A DNA stretch of 64,000 nucleotides from Isoperla grammatica (GCA_945910005.1 OX246745.1:39460419-39524418), one strand, 5' to 3'. Positions 11,066 through 23,629 are shown, counted from the first letter of the stretch. Notes: generated from the letters alone by a model not told the origin. Translations and numbers: made by a program.

Positions 11066-11463
11066 TCTAGTAAGCCCTGACATGTGAAGTGAGTACAGTA
11101 GTGAGTGTACAATGCTACGCTGCTTCTGTGAGCCAGGCTGTCAGTCTAGTAAGCCCGGCCATGTGTAGTGAGTATAGTAGTGGGTGAGTGTGCAATGCTA
11201 CGCTGCTTCTGTGAGCCAGGCTGTCAGTCTAGTAAGCCCGGCCATGTTTAGTGAGTATAGTAGTGAGTGTGCAATGCTACGCTGCTTCTGTGAGCCAGGC
11301 TGTCAGTCTAGTAAGCCCGGACATGTGTAGTGAGTAAAGTAGTGAGTGTGCAATGCTACGCTGCTTCTGTCAGCCAGGCTGTCAGTCTAGTAAGCCCGGC
11401 CATGTGTAGTGAGTATAGTAGTGAGTGTACAATGCTACGCTGCTTCTGTGAGCCAGGCTGTCA

Positions 11464-11874
11464 GTCTAGTAAGATATGACATGTGTAGTGAGTATAGTAG
11501 CGAGTGAGTGTGCAATGCTACGCTGCTTCTGTGAGCCAGGCTGTCAGTCTAGTAAGCCCGGACATGTGTAGTGAGTATAGTAGTGAGTGTGCAATGCTAC
11601 GCTGCTTCTGTCAGCCAGGCTGTCAGTCTAGTAAGCCCGGACATGTGTGGTGAGTATAGTAGTGAGTGAGTGTGCAATGCTACGCTGCTTCTGTGAGCCA
11701 GGCTGTCAGTCTAGTAAGATCGGACATGTGTAGTGAGTATAGTAGTGAGTGAGTGTGCAATGCTACGCTGCTTCTGTGAGCCAGGCTGTCAGTCTAGTAA
11801 GATCGTACATGTGTAGTGAGTATAGTAGCGAGTGAGTGTGCAATGCTACGCTGCTTCTGTCAGCCAGGCTGTCA
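11464..11874 (+). repeat. C-D cluster of AAGAT monomers (copy 1, 411 bp)
   Basis: Five monomers, three of which replace AAGCCCGGAC with AAGATATGAC (C), AAGATCGGAC and AAGATCGTAC (D). C and D monomers also have GCGAGTGAG. This copy is 4 bp longer than the others because its third monomer carries GAGT. Confidence 0.9.
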
Positions 11875-14800
11875 GTCTAGTAAGCCCGGACATGTGTAGT
11901 GAGTATAGTAGTGAGTGAGTGTGCAATGCTACGCTGCTTCTGTCAGCCAGGCTGTCAGTCTAGTAAGCCCGGACATGTGTAGTGAGTATAGTAGTGAGTG
12001 TGCAATGCTACGCTGCTTCTGTGAGCCATGCTGTCAGTCTAGTAGGCCCGGACATGTGTAGTGAGTATAGTAGTGAGTGTGCAATGCTACGCTGCTTCTG
12101 TCAGCCAGGCTGTCAGTCAAGTAAGCCCGGACATGTGTAGTGAGTACAGTAGTGAGTGTGCAATGCTACGCTGCTTCTGTCAGCCAGGCTGTCAGTCTAG
12201 TAAGCCCGGACATGTGTAGTGAGTATAGTAGTGAGTGTACATTGCTACGCTGCTTCTGTCAGCCAGGCTGTGAGTCTAGTAAGCCCGGACATGTGTAGTG
12301 AGTATAGTAGTGAGTGTGCAATGCTACGCTGCTTCTGTCAGCCAGGCTGTCAGTCTAGTAAGCCCGGACATGTGTAGTGAGTATAGTAGTAAGTGTGCAA
12401 TGCTACGCTGCTTCTGTCAGCCAGGCTGTCAGTCTAGTAAGCCCGGCCATGTGTAGTGAGTATAGTAGTGAGTGTGCAATGCTACGCTGCTTCTGTCAGC
12501 CAGGCTGTCAGTCTAGTAAGCCCGGACATGTGTAGTGAGTATAGTAGTGAGTGTGCAATGCTACACTGCTTCTGTGAGCCAGGCTGTCAGTCTAGTAAGC
12601 CCGGACATGTGTAGTGAGTATAGTAGTGAGTGTGCAATGCTACTCTGCTTCTGTGAGCCAGGCTGTCAGTCTAGTAAGCCCGGACATGTGTAGTGAGTAT
12701 AGTAGTGAGTGTGCAATGCTACGCTGCTTTTGTGAGCCAGGCTGTCAGTCAAGTAAGCCCGGACATGTGTAGTGAGTATAGTAGTGAGTGTGCAATGCTA
12801 CGCTGCTTCTGTGAGCCAGGCTGTCAGTCTAGTAAGCCCGGACATGTGTAGTGAGTATAGTAGTAAGTGTGCAATGCTACGCTGCTTCTGTCAGCCAGGC
12901 TGTCAGTCTAGTAAGCCCGGACATGTGTAGTGAGTATAGTAGTGAGTGAGTGTGCAATGCTACGCTGCTTCTGTGAGCCAGGCTGTCAGTCTAGTAGGCC
13001 CGGACATGTGTAGTGAGTAAAGTAGTGAGTGTGCAATGCTACGCTGCTTCTGTCAGCCAGGCTGTCAGTCTAGTAAGCCCGGACATGTGTAGTGAGTATA
13101 GTAGTAGGTGTGCAATGCTACGCTGCTTCTGTGAGCCAGGCTGTCAGTCTAGTAGGCCCCGACATGTGTAGTGAGTATAGTAGAGAGTGTGCAATGCTAC
13201 GCTGCTTCTGTCAGCCAGGCTGTCAGTCTAGTAAGCCCGGACATGTGTAGTGAGTATAGTTGTGAGTGAGTGTGCAATGCTACGCTGCTTCTGTGAGCCA
13301 GGTTGTCAGTCTAGTAAGCCCGGACATGTGTAGTGAGTATAGTAGTAAGTGTGCAATGCTACGCTGCTTCTGTCAGCCAGGCTGTCAGTCTAGTAAGCCC
13401 GGACATGTGTAGTGAGTATAGTAGTGAGTGTGCAATGCTACGCTGCTTCTGTGAGACAGGCTGTCAGTCTAGTAGGCCCGGACATGTGTAGTGAGTATAG
13501 TAGTGAGTGTGCAATGCTACGCTGCTTCTGTCAGCCAGGCTGTCAGTCTAGTAAGCCCGGACATGTGTAGTGAGTATAGTAGTGAGTGTGCAATGCTACG
13601 CTGCTTCTGTGAGCCAGGCTGTCAGTCTAGTAAGCCCGGACATGTGTAGTGAGTATAGTAGTGAGTGAGTGTGCAATGCTACGCTGCTTCTGTCAGCCAG
13701 GCTGTCAGTCTAGTAAGCCCGGACATGTGTAGTGAGTATAGTAGTAAGTGTGCAATGCTACGCTGCTTCTGTGAGCCAGGCTGTCAGTCTAGTAAGCCCG
13801 GACATGTGTAGTGAGTATAGTAGTGAGTGAGTGTGCAATGCTACGCTGCTTCTGTGAGCCAGGCTGTCAGTCTAGTAAGCCCGGCCATGTGTAGTGAGTA
13901 TAGTAGTGAGTGAGTGTGCAATGCTACGCTGCTTCTGTGAGCCAGGTTGTCAGTCTTGTAAGCCCGGACATGTGTAGTGAGTATAGTAGTGAGTGTGCAT
14001 TGCTACGCTGCTTCTGTGAGCCAGGCTGTCAGTCTAGTAAGCCCGGACATGTGTAGTGAGTATAGTAGTGAGTGAGTGTGCAATGCTACGCTGCTTCTGT
14101 CAGCCAGGCTGTCAGTCTAGTAAGCCCGGACATGTGTAGTGAGTATAGTAGTGAGTGTGCAATGCTACGCTGCTTCTGTAAGCCAGGCTGTAAGTCTAGT
14201 AAGCCCGGACATGTGTAGTGAGTATAGTAGTGAGTGAGTGTGCAATGCTACGCTGCTTCTGTGAGCCAGGCTGTCAGTCTAGTAGGCCCGGACATGTGTA
14301 GTGAGTATAGTAGTGAGTGTGCAATGCTACGCTGTTTCTGTGAGCCAGGCTATCAGTCTAGTAGGCCCGGACATGTGAAGTGAGTATGGTAGTGAGTGTG
14401 CAATGCTACGCTGCTTCTGTAAGCCGGGCTGTCAGTCTAGTAAGCCCGGACATGTGTAGTAAGTATAGTAGTGAGTGAGTGTGCAATGCTACGCTGCTTC
14501 TGTGAGCCAGGCTGTCAGTCTAGTAAGCCCGGACATGTGTAGTGAGTATAGTAGAAAGTGTGCAATGCTACGCTGCTTCTGTCAGCCAGGCTGTCAGTCT
14601 AGTAAGCCCGGACATGTGTTGTGAGTATAGTAGTGAGTGAGTGTGCAATGCTACGCTGCTTCTGTCAGCCAGGCTGTCAGTCTAGTAAGCCCGGACATGT
14701 GTAGTGAGTATAGTAGTGAGTGTGCAATGCTACGCTGCTTCTGTCAGCCAGGCTGTCAGTCTAGTAAGCCCGGCCATGTGTAGTGAGTATAGTAGTGAGT

Positions 14801-15331
14801 GAGTGTGCAATGGTACGCTGCTTCTGTGAGCCAGGCTGTCAGTCTAGTAAGCCCGGACATGTGTAGTGAGTATAGTAGTGAGTGAGTGTGCAATGCTATG
14901 CTGCTTCTGTGAGCCAGGCTGTCAGTCTAGTAAGCCCGGACATGTGAAGTGAGTATAGTAGTGAGTGAGTGTGCAATGATATGCTGCTTCTGTGAGCCAG
15001 GCTGTCAGTCTAGTAAGCCCGGACATGTGTAGTAAGTATAGTAGTGAGTGAATGTGCAATGCTATGCTGCTTCTGTGAGCCAGGCTGTCAGTCTAGTAAA
15101 CCCGGACATGTGTAGTGAGTATAGAAGTGAGTGTGCAATGCTACGCTGCTTCTGTCAGCCAGGCTGTCAGTCTAGTAAGCCCGGACATGTGTAGTGAGTA
15201 AAGTAGTGAGTGTGCAATGCAACGCTGCTTCTGTGAGCCAGGCTGTCAGTCTAGTAAGCCCGGACATGTGTAGTGAGTATAGTAGTGAGTGAGTGTGCAA
15301 TGCTACGCTGCTTCTGTCAGCCAGGCTGTCA

Positions 15332-15716
15332 GTCTGGTAAGCGGACATGTGTAGTGAGTATAGTAGTGAGTGTGCAATGCTACGCTGCTTCTGTGAGCCA
15401 GGCTGTCAGTCTAGTAAGCCCGGACATGTGTAGTGAGTATAGTAGTGAGTGTGCAATGCTACGCTGCTTCTGTCAGCCAGGCTGTAAGTCTAGTAAGCCC
15501 GGACATGTGTAGTGAGTATAGTAGTGAGTGTGCAATGCTACGCTGTTTCTGTAAGCCAGGCTGTCAGTCTAGTAAGCCCGGCCATGTGTAGTGAGTATAG
15601 TAGTGAGTGTGCAATGCTACGCTGCTTCTGTGAGCCAGGCTGTCAGTCTAGTAAGCCCGGACATGTGTAGTGAGTATAGTAGTGAGTGAGTGTGCAATTC
15701 TACGCTGCTTCTGTCA
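15332..15716 (+). repeat. A-B landmark block (copy 1)
   Basis: The A monomer (15332-15408) is 77 bp: GTCTGGTAAGCGGACATG lacks CC. The B monomer (15646-15716) is 71 bp. It has the GAGT insertion, CAATTCTACG, and a 12-bp deletion that collapses two CTGTCAG copies into one at 15711-15717. A to B junction spacing is 379 bp in all seven copies. Confidence 0.92.
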
Positions 15717-18700
15717 GTCTAGTAAGCCCGGCCATGTGTAGTGAGTATAGTAGTGAGTGTGCAATGCTACGCTGCTTCTGTAAGCCAGGCTGTCAGTCTA
15801 GTAATCCCGGACATGTGTAGTGAGTTTAGTAGTGAGTGTGCAATGCTACGCTGCTTCTGTGAGCCAGGCTGTCAGTCTAGTAAGCCCGGACATGTGTAGT
15901 GAGTATAGTAGTGAGTGTGCAATGCTACGCTGCTTCTGTCAGCCAGGCTGTCAGTCTAGTAAGCCCGGACATGTGTAGTGAGTATAGAAGTGAGTGTGCA
16001 ATGCTACGCTGCTTCTGTCAGCCAGGCTGTCAGTCTTGTAAGCCCGGCCATGTGTAGTGAGTATAGTAGTGACTGTGCAATGCTACGCTGCTTCTGTGAG
16101 CCAGGCTGTCAGTCTAGTAAGCCCGGCCATGTGTAGTGAGTATAGTAGTGAGTGTGCAATGCTACGCTGCTTCTGTGAGCCAGGCTGTCAGTCTAGTAAG
16201 CCCGGACATGTGTAGTGAGTATAGTAGTGACTGTGCAATGCTACGCTGCTTCTGTCAGCCAGGCTGTCAGTCTAGTAAGCCCGGACATGTGTAGTGAGTA
16301 TAGTAGTGAGTGTGCAATGCTACGCTGCTTCTGTCAGCCAGGCTGTCAGTCTAGTAAGCCCGGACATGTGTAGTGAGTATAGTAGTGAGTGTGCAATGCT
16401 ACGCTGCTTCTGTCAGCCAGGCTGTCAGTCTAGTAAGCCCGGACATGTGTAGTGAGTATAGTAGTGAGTGAGTGTACAATGCTACGCTGCTTCTGTGGGC
16501 CAGGCTGTCAGTCTAGTAAGCCCGGACATGTGTAGTGAGTATAGTAGTGAGTGTGCAATGCTACGCTGCTTCTGTCAGCCAGGCTGTCAGTCTAGTAAGC
16601 CCGGACATGTGTAGTGAGTATAGTAGTGAGTGTGCAATGCTACGCTGCTTCTGTCAGCCAGGCTGTCAGTCTAGTAAGCCCGGACATGTGTAGTGAGTAT
16701 AGAAGTGAGTGTGCAATGCTACGCTGCTTCTGTCAGCCAGGCTGTCAGTCTAGTAAGCCCGGCCATGTGTAGTGAGTATAGTAGTGAGTGTGCAATGCTA
16801 CGCTGCTTCTGTCAGCCAGGCTGTCAGTCTAGTAAGCCCGGACATGTGTAGTGAGTACAGTAGTGAGTGTGCAATGCTACGCTGCTTCTGTCAGCCAGGC
16901 TGTCAGTCTAGTAAGCCCGGACATGTGTAGTGAGTATAGTAGTGAGTGAGTGTACAATGCTACGCTGCTTCTGTCAGCCAGGCTGTCAGTCTAGTAAGCC
17001 CGGACATGTGTAGTGAGTATAGTAGTGAGTGTGCAATGCTACGCTGCTTCTGTCAGCCAGGCTGTCAGTCTAGTAAGCCCGGACATGTGTAGTGAGTATA
17101 GTAGTGAGTGTGCAATGCTACGCTGCTTCTGTCAGCCAGGCTGTCAGTCTAGTAAGCCCGGCCATGTGTAGTGAGTATAGTAGTGAGTGTGCAATGCTAC
17201 GCTGCTTCTGTCAGCCAGGCTGTCAGTCTAGTAAGCCCGGACATGTGTAGTGAGTATAGTAGTGAGTGTGCAATGCTACGCTGCTTCTGTCAGCCAGGCT
17301 GTCAGTCTAGTAAGCCCGGACATGTGTAGTGAGTATAGCAGTGAGTGTGCAATGCTACGCTGCTTCTGTGAGCCAGGCTGTCAGTCTAGTAAGCCCGGAC
17401 ATGTGTAGTGAGTATAGTAGTGAGTGTGCAATGCTACGCTGCTTCTGTCAGCCAGGCTGTCAGTCTAGTAAGCCCGGACATGTGTAGTGAGTACAGTAGT
17501 GAGTGTGCAATGCTACGCTGCTTCTGTCAGCCAGGCTGTCAGTCTAGTAAGCCCGGCCATGTGTAGTGAGTATAGTAGTGAGTGTGCAATGCTACGCTGC
17601 TTCTGTCAGCCAGGCTGTCAGTCTAGTAAGCCCGGCCATGTGTAGTGAGTATAGTAGTGAGTGTGCAATGCTACGCTGCTTCTGTGAGCCAGGCTTTCAG
17701 TCTAGTAAGCCCGGACATGTGTTGTGAGTGTAGTAGTGAGTGAGTGTGCAATGCTACGCTGCTTCTGTGAGCCAGGCTGTCAGTCTAGTAAGCCCGGACA
17801 TGTGTAGTGAGTATAGTAGTGAGTGTGCAATGCTACGCTGCTTCTGTCAGCCAGGCTGTCAGTCTAGTAAGCCCGGACATGTGTAGTGAGTACAGTAGTG
17901 AGTGTGCAATGCTACGCTGCTTCTGTCAGCCAGGCTGTCAGTCTAGTAAGCCCGGCCATGTGAAGTGAGTATAGTAGTGAGTGTGCAATGCTACGCTGCT
18001 TCTGTGAGCCAGGCTGTCAGTCTAGTAAGCCCGGACATGTGTAGTAAATGTAGTAGTGAGTGAGTGTGCAATGCTACGCTGCTTCTGTCAGCCAGGCTCT
18101 CAGTCTAGTAAGCCCGGACATGTGTAGTGAGTATAGTAGTGAGTGTGCAATGCTACGCTGCTTCTGTCAGCCAGGCTGTCAGTCTAGTAAGCCCGGACAT
18201 GTGTAGTGAGTAAAGTAGTGAGTGTGCAATGCTACGCTGCTTCTGTCAGCCAGGCTGTCAGTCTAGTAAGCCCGGACATGTGTAGTGAGTATAGTAGTGA
18301 GTGTGCAATGCTACGCTGCTTCTGTAAGCCAGGCTGTCAGTCTAGTAAGCCCGGCCATGTGTAGTGAGTATAGCAGTGAGTGTGCAATGCTACGCTGCTT
18401 CTGTCAGCCAGGCTGTCAGTCTAGTAAGCCCGGACATGTGTAGTGAGTATAGTAGTGAGTGTGCAATGCTACGCTGCTTCTGTCAGCCAGGCTGTCAGTC
18501 TAGTAAGCCCGGACATGTGTAGTGAGTATAGTAGTGAGTGTGCAATGCTATGCTGCTTCTGTGAGCCAGGCTGTCAGTCTAGTAAGCCCGGCCATGTGTA
18601 GTGAGTATAGTAGTGAGTGTGCAATGCTACGCTGCTTCTGTGAGCCAGGCTGTCAGTCTAGTAAGCCCGGACATGTGTAGTGAGTAAAGTAGTGAGTGTG

Positions 18701-18813
18701 CAATGCTACGCTGCTTCTGTCAGCCAGGCTGTCAGTCTAGTAAGCCCGGCCATGTGTAGTGAGTATAGTAGTGAGTGTACAATGCTACGCTGCTTCTGTG
18801 AGCCAGGCTGTCA

Positions 18814-19220
18814 GTCTAGTAAGATATGACATGTGTAGTGAGTATAGTAGCGAGTGAGTGTGCAATGCTACGCTGCTTCTGTGAGCCAGGCTGTCAGTCT
18901 AGTAAGCCCGGACATGTGTAGTGAGTATAGTAGTGAGTGTGCAATGCTACGCTGCTTCTGTCAGCCAGGCTGTCAGTCTAGTAAGCCCGACCATGTGTAG
19001 TTAGTATAGTTGTGAGTGTACAATGCTACGCTGCTTCTGTGAGCCAGGCTGTCAGTCTAGTAAGATCGGACATGTGTAGTGAGTATAGTAGTGAGTGAGT
19101 GTGCAATGCTACGCTGCTTCTGTGAGCCAGGCTGTCAGTCTAGTAAGATCGTACATGTGTAGTGAGTATAGTAGCGAGTGAGTGTGCAATGCTACGCTGC
19201 TTCTGTCAGCCAGGCTGTCA
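18814..19220 (+). repeat. C-D cluster (copy 2, 407 bp)
   Basis: C monomer with AAGATATGAC at 18821, D monomer with AAGATCGTAC at 19145. The third monomer is highly divergent (CCCGACCATG, GTTAGTATAG, GTTGTGAG), as in all later copies. Confidence 0.9.
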
Positions 19221-22200
19221 GTCTAGTAAGCCCGGACATGTGTAGTGAGTATAGTAGTGAGTGAGTGTGCAATGCTACGCTGCTTCTGTCAGCCAGGCTG
19301 TCAGTCTAGTAAGCCCGGACATGTGTAGTGAGTATAGTAGTGAGTGTGCAATGCTACGCTGCTTCTGTGAGCCATGCTGTCAGTCTAGTAGGCCCGGACA
19401 TGTGTAGTGAGTATAGTAGTGAGTGTGCAATGCTACGCTGCTTCTGTCAGCCAGGCTGTCAGTCAAGTAAGCCCGGACATGTGTAGTGAGTACAGTAGTG
19501 AGTGTGCAATGCTTCGCTGCTTCTGTCAGCCAGGCTGTCAGTCTAGTAAGCCCGGACATGTGTAGTGAGTATAGTAGTGAGTGTACAATGCTACGCTGCT
19601 TCTGTCAGCCAGGCTGTGAGTCTAGTAAGCCCGGACATGTGTAGTGAGTATAGTAGTGAGTGTGCAATGCTACGCTGCTTCTGTCAGCCAGGCTGTCAGT
19701 CTAGTAAGCCCGGACATGTGTAGTGAGTATAGTAGTAAGTGTGCAATGCTACGCTGCTTCTGTCAGCCAGGCTGTCAGTCTAGTAAGCCCGGCCATGTGT
19801 AGTGAGTATAGTAGTGAGTGTGCAATGCTACGCTGCTTCTGTCAGCCAGGCTGTCAGTCTAGTAAGCCCGGACATGTGTAGTGAGTATAGTAGTGAGTGT
19901 GCAATGCTACACTGCTTCTGTGAGCCAGGCTGTCAGTCTAGTAAGCCCGGACATGTGTAGTGAGTATAGTAGTGAGTGTGCAATGCTACTCTGCTTCTGT
20001 GAGCCAGGCTGTCAGTCTAGTAAGCCCGGACATGTGTAGTGAGTATAGTAGTGAGTGTGCAATGCTACGCTGCTTTTGTGAGCCAGGCTGTCAGTCAAGT
20101 AAGCCCGGACATGTGTAGTGAGTATAGTAGTGAGTGTGCAATGCTACGCTGCTTCTGTGAGCCAGGCTGTCAGTCTAGTAAGCCCGGACATGTGTAGTGA
20201 GTATAGTAGTAAGTGTGCAATGCTACGCTGCTTCTGTCAGCCAGGCTGTCAGTCTAGTAAGCCCGGACATGTGTAGTGAGTATAGTAGTGAGTGAGTGTG
20301 CAATGCTACGCTGCTTCTGTGAGCCAGGCTGTCAGTCTAGTAGGCCCGGACATGTGTAGTGAGTAAAGTAGTGAGTGTGCAATGCTACGCTGCTTCTGTC
20401 AGCCAGGCTGTCAGTCTAGTAAGCCCGGACATGTGTAGTGAGTTTAGTAGTAGGTGTGCAATGCTACGCTGCTTCTGTGAGCCAGGCTGTCAGTCTAGTA
20501 GGCCCCGACATGTGTAGTGAGTATAGTAGAGAGTGTGCAATGCTACGCTGCTTCTGTCAGCCAGGCTGTCAGTCTAGTAAGCCCGGACATGTGTAGTGAG
20601 TATAGTTGTGAGTGAGTGTGCAATGCTACGCTGCTTCTGTGAGCCAGGTTGTCAGTCTAGTAAGCCCGGACATGTGTAGTGAGTATAGTAGTAAGTGTGC
20701 AATGCTACGCTGCTTCTGTCAGCCAGGCTGTCAGTCTAGTAAGCCCGGACATGTGTAGTGAGTATAGTAGTGAGTGTGCAATGCTACGCTGCTTCTGTGA
20801 GACAGGCTGTCAGTCTAGTAGGCCCGGACATGTGTAGTGAGTATAGTAGTGAGTGTGCAATGCTACGCTGCTTCTGTCAGCCAGGCTGTCAGTCTAGTAA
20901 GCCCGGACATGTGTAGTGAGTATAGTAGTGAGTGTGCAATGCTACGCTGCTTCTGTGAGCCAGGCTGTCAGTCTAGTAAGCCCGGACATGTGTAGTGAGT
21001 ATAGTAGTGAGTGAGTGTGCAATGCTACGCTGCTTCTGTCAGCCAGGCTGTCAGTCTAGTAAGCCCGGACATGTGTAGTGAGTATAGTAGTAAGTGTGCA
21101 ATGCTACGCTGCTTCTGTGAGCCAGGCTTTTAGTCTAGTAAGCCCGGACATGTGTAGTGAGTATAGTAGTGAGTGAGTGTGCAATGCTACGCTGCTTCTG
21201 TGAGCCAGGCTGTCAGTCTAGTAAGCCCGGCCATGTGTAGTGAGTATAGTAGTGAGTGAGTGTGCAATGCTACGCTGCTTCTGTGAGCCAGGTTGTCAGT
21301 CTAGTAAGCCCGGACATGTGTAGTGAGTATAGTAGTGAGTGTGCATTGCTACGCTGCTTCTGTGAGCCAGGCTGTCAGTCTCGTAAGCCCGGACATGTGT
21401 AGTGAGTATAGTAGTGAGTGAGTGTGCAATGCTACGCTGCTTCTGTCAGCCAGGCTGTCAGTCTAGTAAGCCCGGACATGTGTAGTGAGTATAGTAGTGA
21501 GTGTGCAATGCTACGCTGCTTCTGTAAGCCAGGCTGTAAGTCTAGTAAGCCCGGACATGTGTAGTGAGTATAGTAGTGAGTGAGTGTGCAATGCTACGCT
21601 GCTTCTGTGAGCCAGGCTGTCAGTCTAGTAGGCCCGGACATGTGTAGTGAGTATAGTAGTGAGTGTGCAATGCTACGCTGTTTCTGTGAGCCAGGCTGTC
21701 AGTCTAGTAGGCCCGGACATGTGTAGTGAGTATGGTAGTGAGTGTGCAATGCTACGCTGCTTCTGTAAGCCGGGCTGTCAGTCTAGTAAGCCCGGACATG
21801 TGTAGTGAGTATAGTAGTGAGTGAGTGTGCAATGCTACGCTGCTTCTGTGAGCCAGGCTGTCAGTCTAGTAAGCCCGGACATGTGTAGTGAGTATAGTAG
21901 TAAGTGTGCAATGCTACGCTGCTTCTGTCAGCCAGGCTGTCAGTCTAGTAAGCCCGGACATGTGTAGTGAGTATAGTAGTGAGTGAGTGTGCAATGCTAC
22001 GCTGCTTCTGTGAGCCAGGCTGTCAGTCTAGTAAGCCCGGACATGTGTAGTGAGTATAGTAGTGAGTGAGTGTGCAATGCTACGCTGCTTCTGTGAGCCA
22101 GGCTGTCAGTCTAGTAGGCCCGGACATGTGTAGTGAGTACAGTAGTGAGTGTGCAATGCTACGCTGCTTCTGTGAGCCAGGCTGTCAGTCTAGTAAGCCC

Positions 22201-22335
22201 GGACATGTGTAGTGAGTATAGTAGTGAGTGAGTGTGCAATGCTACGCTGCTTCTGTCAGCCAGGCTGTCAGTCAAGTAAGCCCGGACATGTGTAGTGAGT
22301 ATAGTAGTGAGTGTGCAATGCTACGCTGCTTCTGT

Positions 22336-22825
22336 GAGCCAAGCTTTCAGTCTAGTAATCCCGGACATGTGTAGTGAGTATAGTAGTGAGTGTGCAATGC
22401 TACGCTGCTTCTGTGAGCCAGGCTTTCAGTCTAGTAAGCCCGGACATGTGTAGTGAGTATAGTAGTGAGTGTGCAATGCTACGCTGCTTCTGTGAGCCAG
22501 GCTTTCAGTCTAGTAAGCCCGGACATGTGTAGTGAGTATAGAAGTAAGTGTGCAATGCTACGCTGCTTCTGTCAGCCAGGCTGTCAGTCTAGTAAGCCCG
22601 GACATGTGTAGTGAGTATAGTAGTGAGTGTGCAATGCTACGCTGCTTCTGTGAGCCAGGCTTTCAGTCTAGTAAGCCCGGACATGTGTAGTGAGTATAGT
22701 AGTGAGTGTACAATGCTACGCTGCTTCTGTGAGCCAGGCTTTCAGTCTAGTAAGCCCGGACATGTGTAGTAAGTATAGTAGTGAGTGTACAATGCTACGC
22801 TGCTTCTGTGAGCCAGGCTTTCAGT
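22336..22825 (+). repeat. Local run of CTTTCAG monomers, copy 2
   Basis: This is the counterpart of 10577-11065 at an offset of 11759 bp. Its first monomer has CCAAGCTTTCAG, which creates AAGCTT at 22341. The canonical HORs downstream have no such run. Confidence 0.85.
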
Positions 22826-23222
22826 CTAGTAAGCCCTGACATGTGAAGTGAGTACAGTAGTGAGTGTACAATGCTACGCTGCTTCTGTGAGCCAGGCTGT
22901 CAGTCTAGTAAGCCCGGCCATGTGTAGTGAGTATAGTAGTGGGTGAGTGTGCAATGCTACGCTGCTTCTGTGAGCCAGGCTGTCAGTCTAGTAAGCCCGG
23001 CCATGTGTAGTGAGTATAGTAGTGAGTGTGCAATGCTACGCTGCTTCTGTGAGCCAGGCTGTCAGTCTAGTAAGCCCGGACATGTGTAGTGAGTAAAGTA
23101 GTGAGTGTGCAATGCTACGCTGCTTCTGTCAGCCAGGCTGTCAGTCTAGTAAGCCCGGCCATGTGTAGTGAGTATAGTAGTGAGTGTACAATGCTACGCT
23201 GCTTCTGTGAGCCAGGCTGTCA

Positions 23223-23629
23223 GTCTAGTAAGATATGACATGTGTAGTGAGTATAGTAGCGAGTGAGTGTGCAATGCTACGCTGCTTCTGTGAGCCAGGC
23301 TGTCAGTCTAGTAAGCCCGGACATGTGTAGTGAGTATAGTAGTGAGTGTGCAATGCTACGCTGCTTCTGTCAGCCAGGCTGTCAGTCTAGTAAGCCCGAC
23401 CATGTGTAGTTAGTATAGTTGTGAGTGTACAATGCTACGCTGCTTCTGTGAGCCAGGCTGTCAGTCTAGTAAGATCGGACATGTGTAGTGAGTATAGTAG
23501 TGAGTGAGTGTGCAATGCTACGCTGCTTCTGTGAGCCAGGCTGTCAGTCTAGTAAGATCGTACATGTGTAGTGAGTATAGTAGCGAGTGAGTGTGCAATG
23601 CTACGCTGCTTCTGTCAGCCAGGCTGTCA
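23223..23629 (+). repeat. C-D cluster (copy 3, 407 bp)
   Basis: Landmark C is at 23230, 4409 bp after the previous C. This short spacing shows the extra partial unit inside the 15332-27086 HOR. Confidence 0.9.

Larger units (their letters stand above)
10231..15331 (+). repeat. CTTTCAG block plus C-D-M arm, leftmost version
   Basis: This part runs from the CTTTCAG monomers through landmark C (AAGATATGAC at 11471), D (AAGATCGTAC at 11799) and M (AAGCCGGGCT at 14421) to landmark A at 15332. The C-to-A distance is 3861 bp. Downstream copies measure 3857 bp, because one monomer here (near 11650) has GAGT where the others have a divergent 79-mer with GTTAGTATAGTTG. It holds several private changes, for example GGCTATCAG near 14350, so it is the most divergent copy of this arm. 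Confidence 0.85.

Noticed and set aside
15220..15235. A further N landmark (CAACGCT) just before A
   Set aside because: It is followed by TGTGAGCC and not TGTCAGCC, and it lies at a different HOR position. It is an independent or ancestral state of the CAAAGCT monomer seen before later A copies.
15273..15512. Recurrent 79-codon open frame at each landmark A (15273, 27028, 34376, 41722, 46180, 55683, 60141)
   Set aside because: Its conservation follows from HOR copying. It is opened by an 83-mer next to the 77-mer. There are no synonymous-only changes: copy 2 has amino-acid changes from GTATATTAG and GACATGGGTAG. No evidence of coding.
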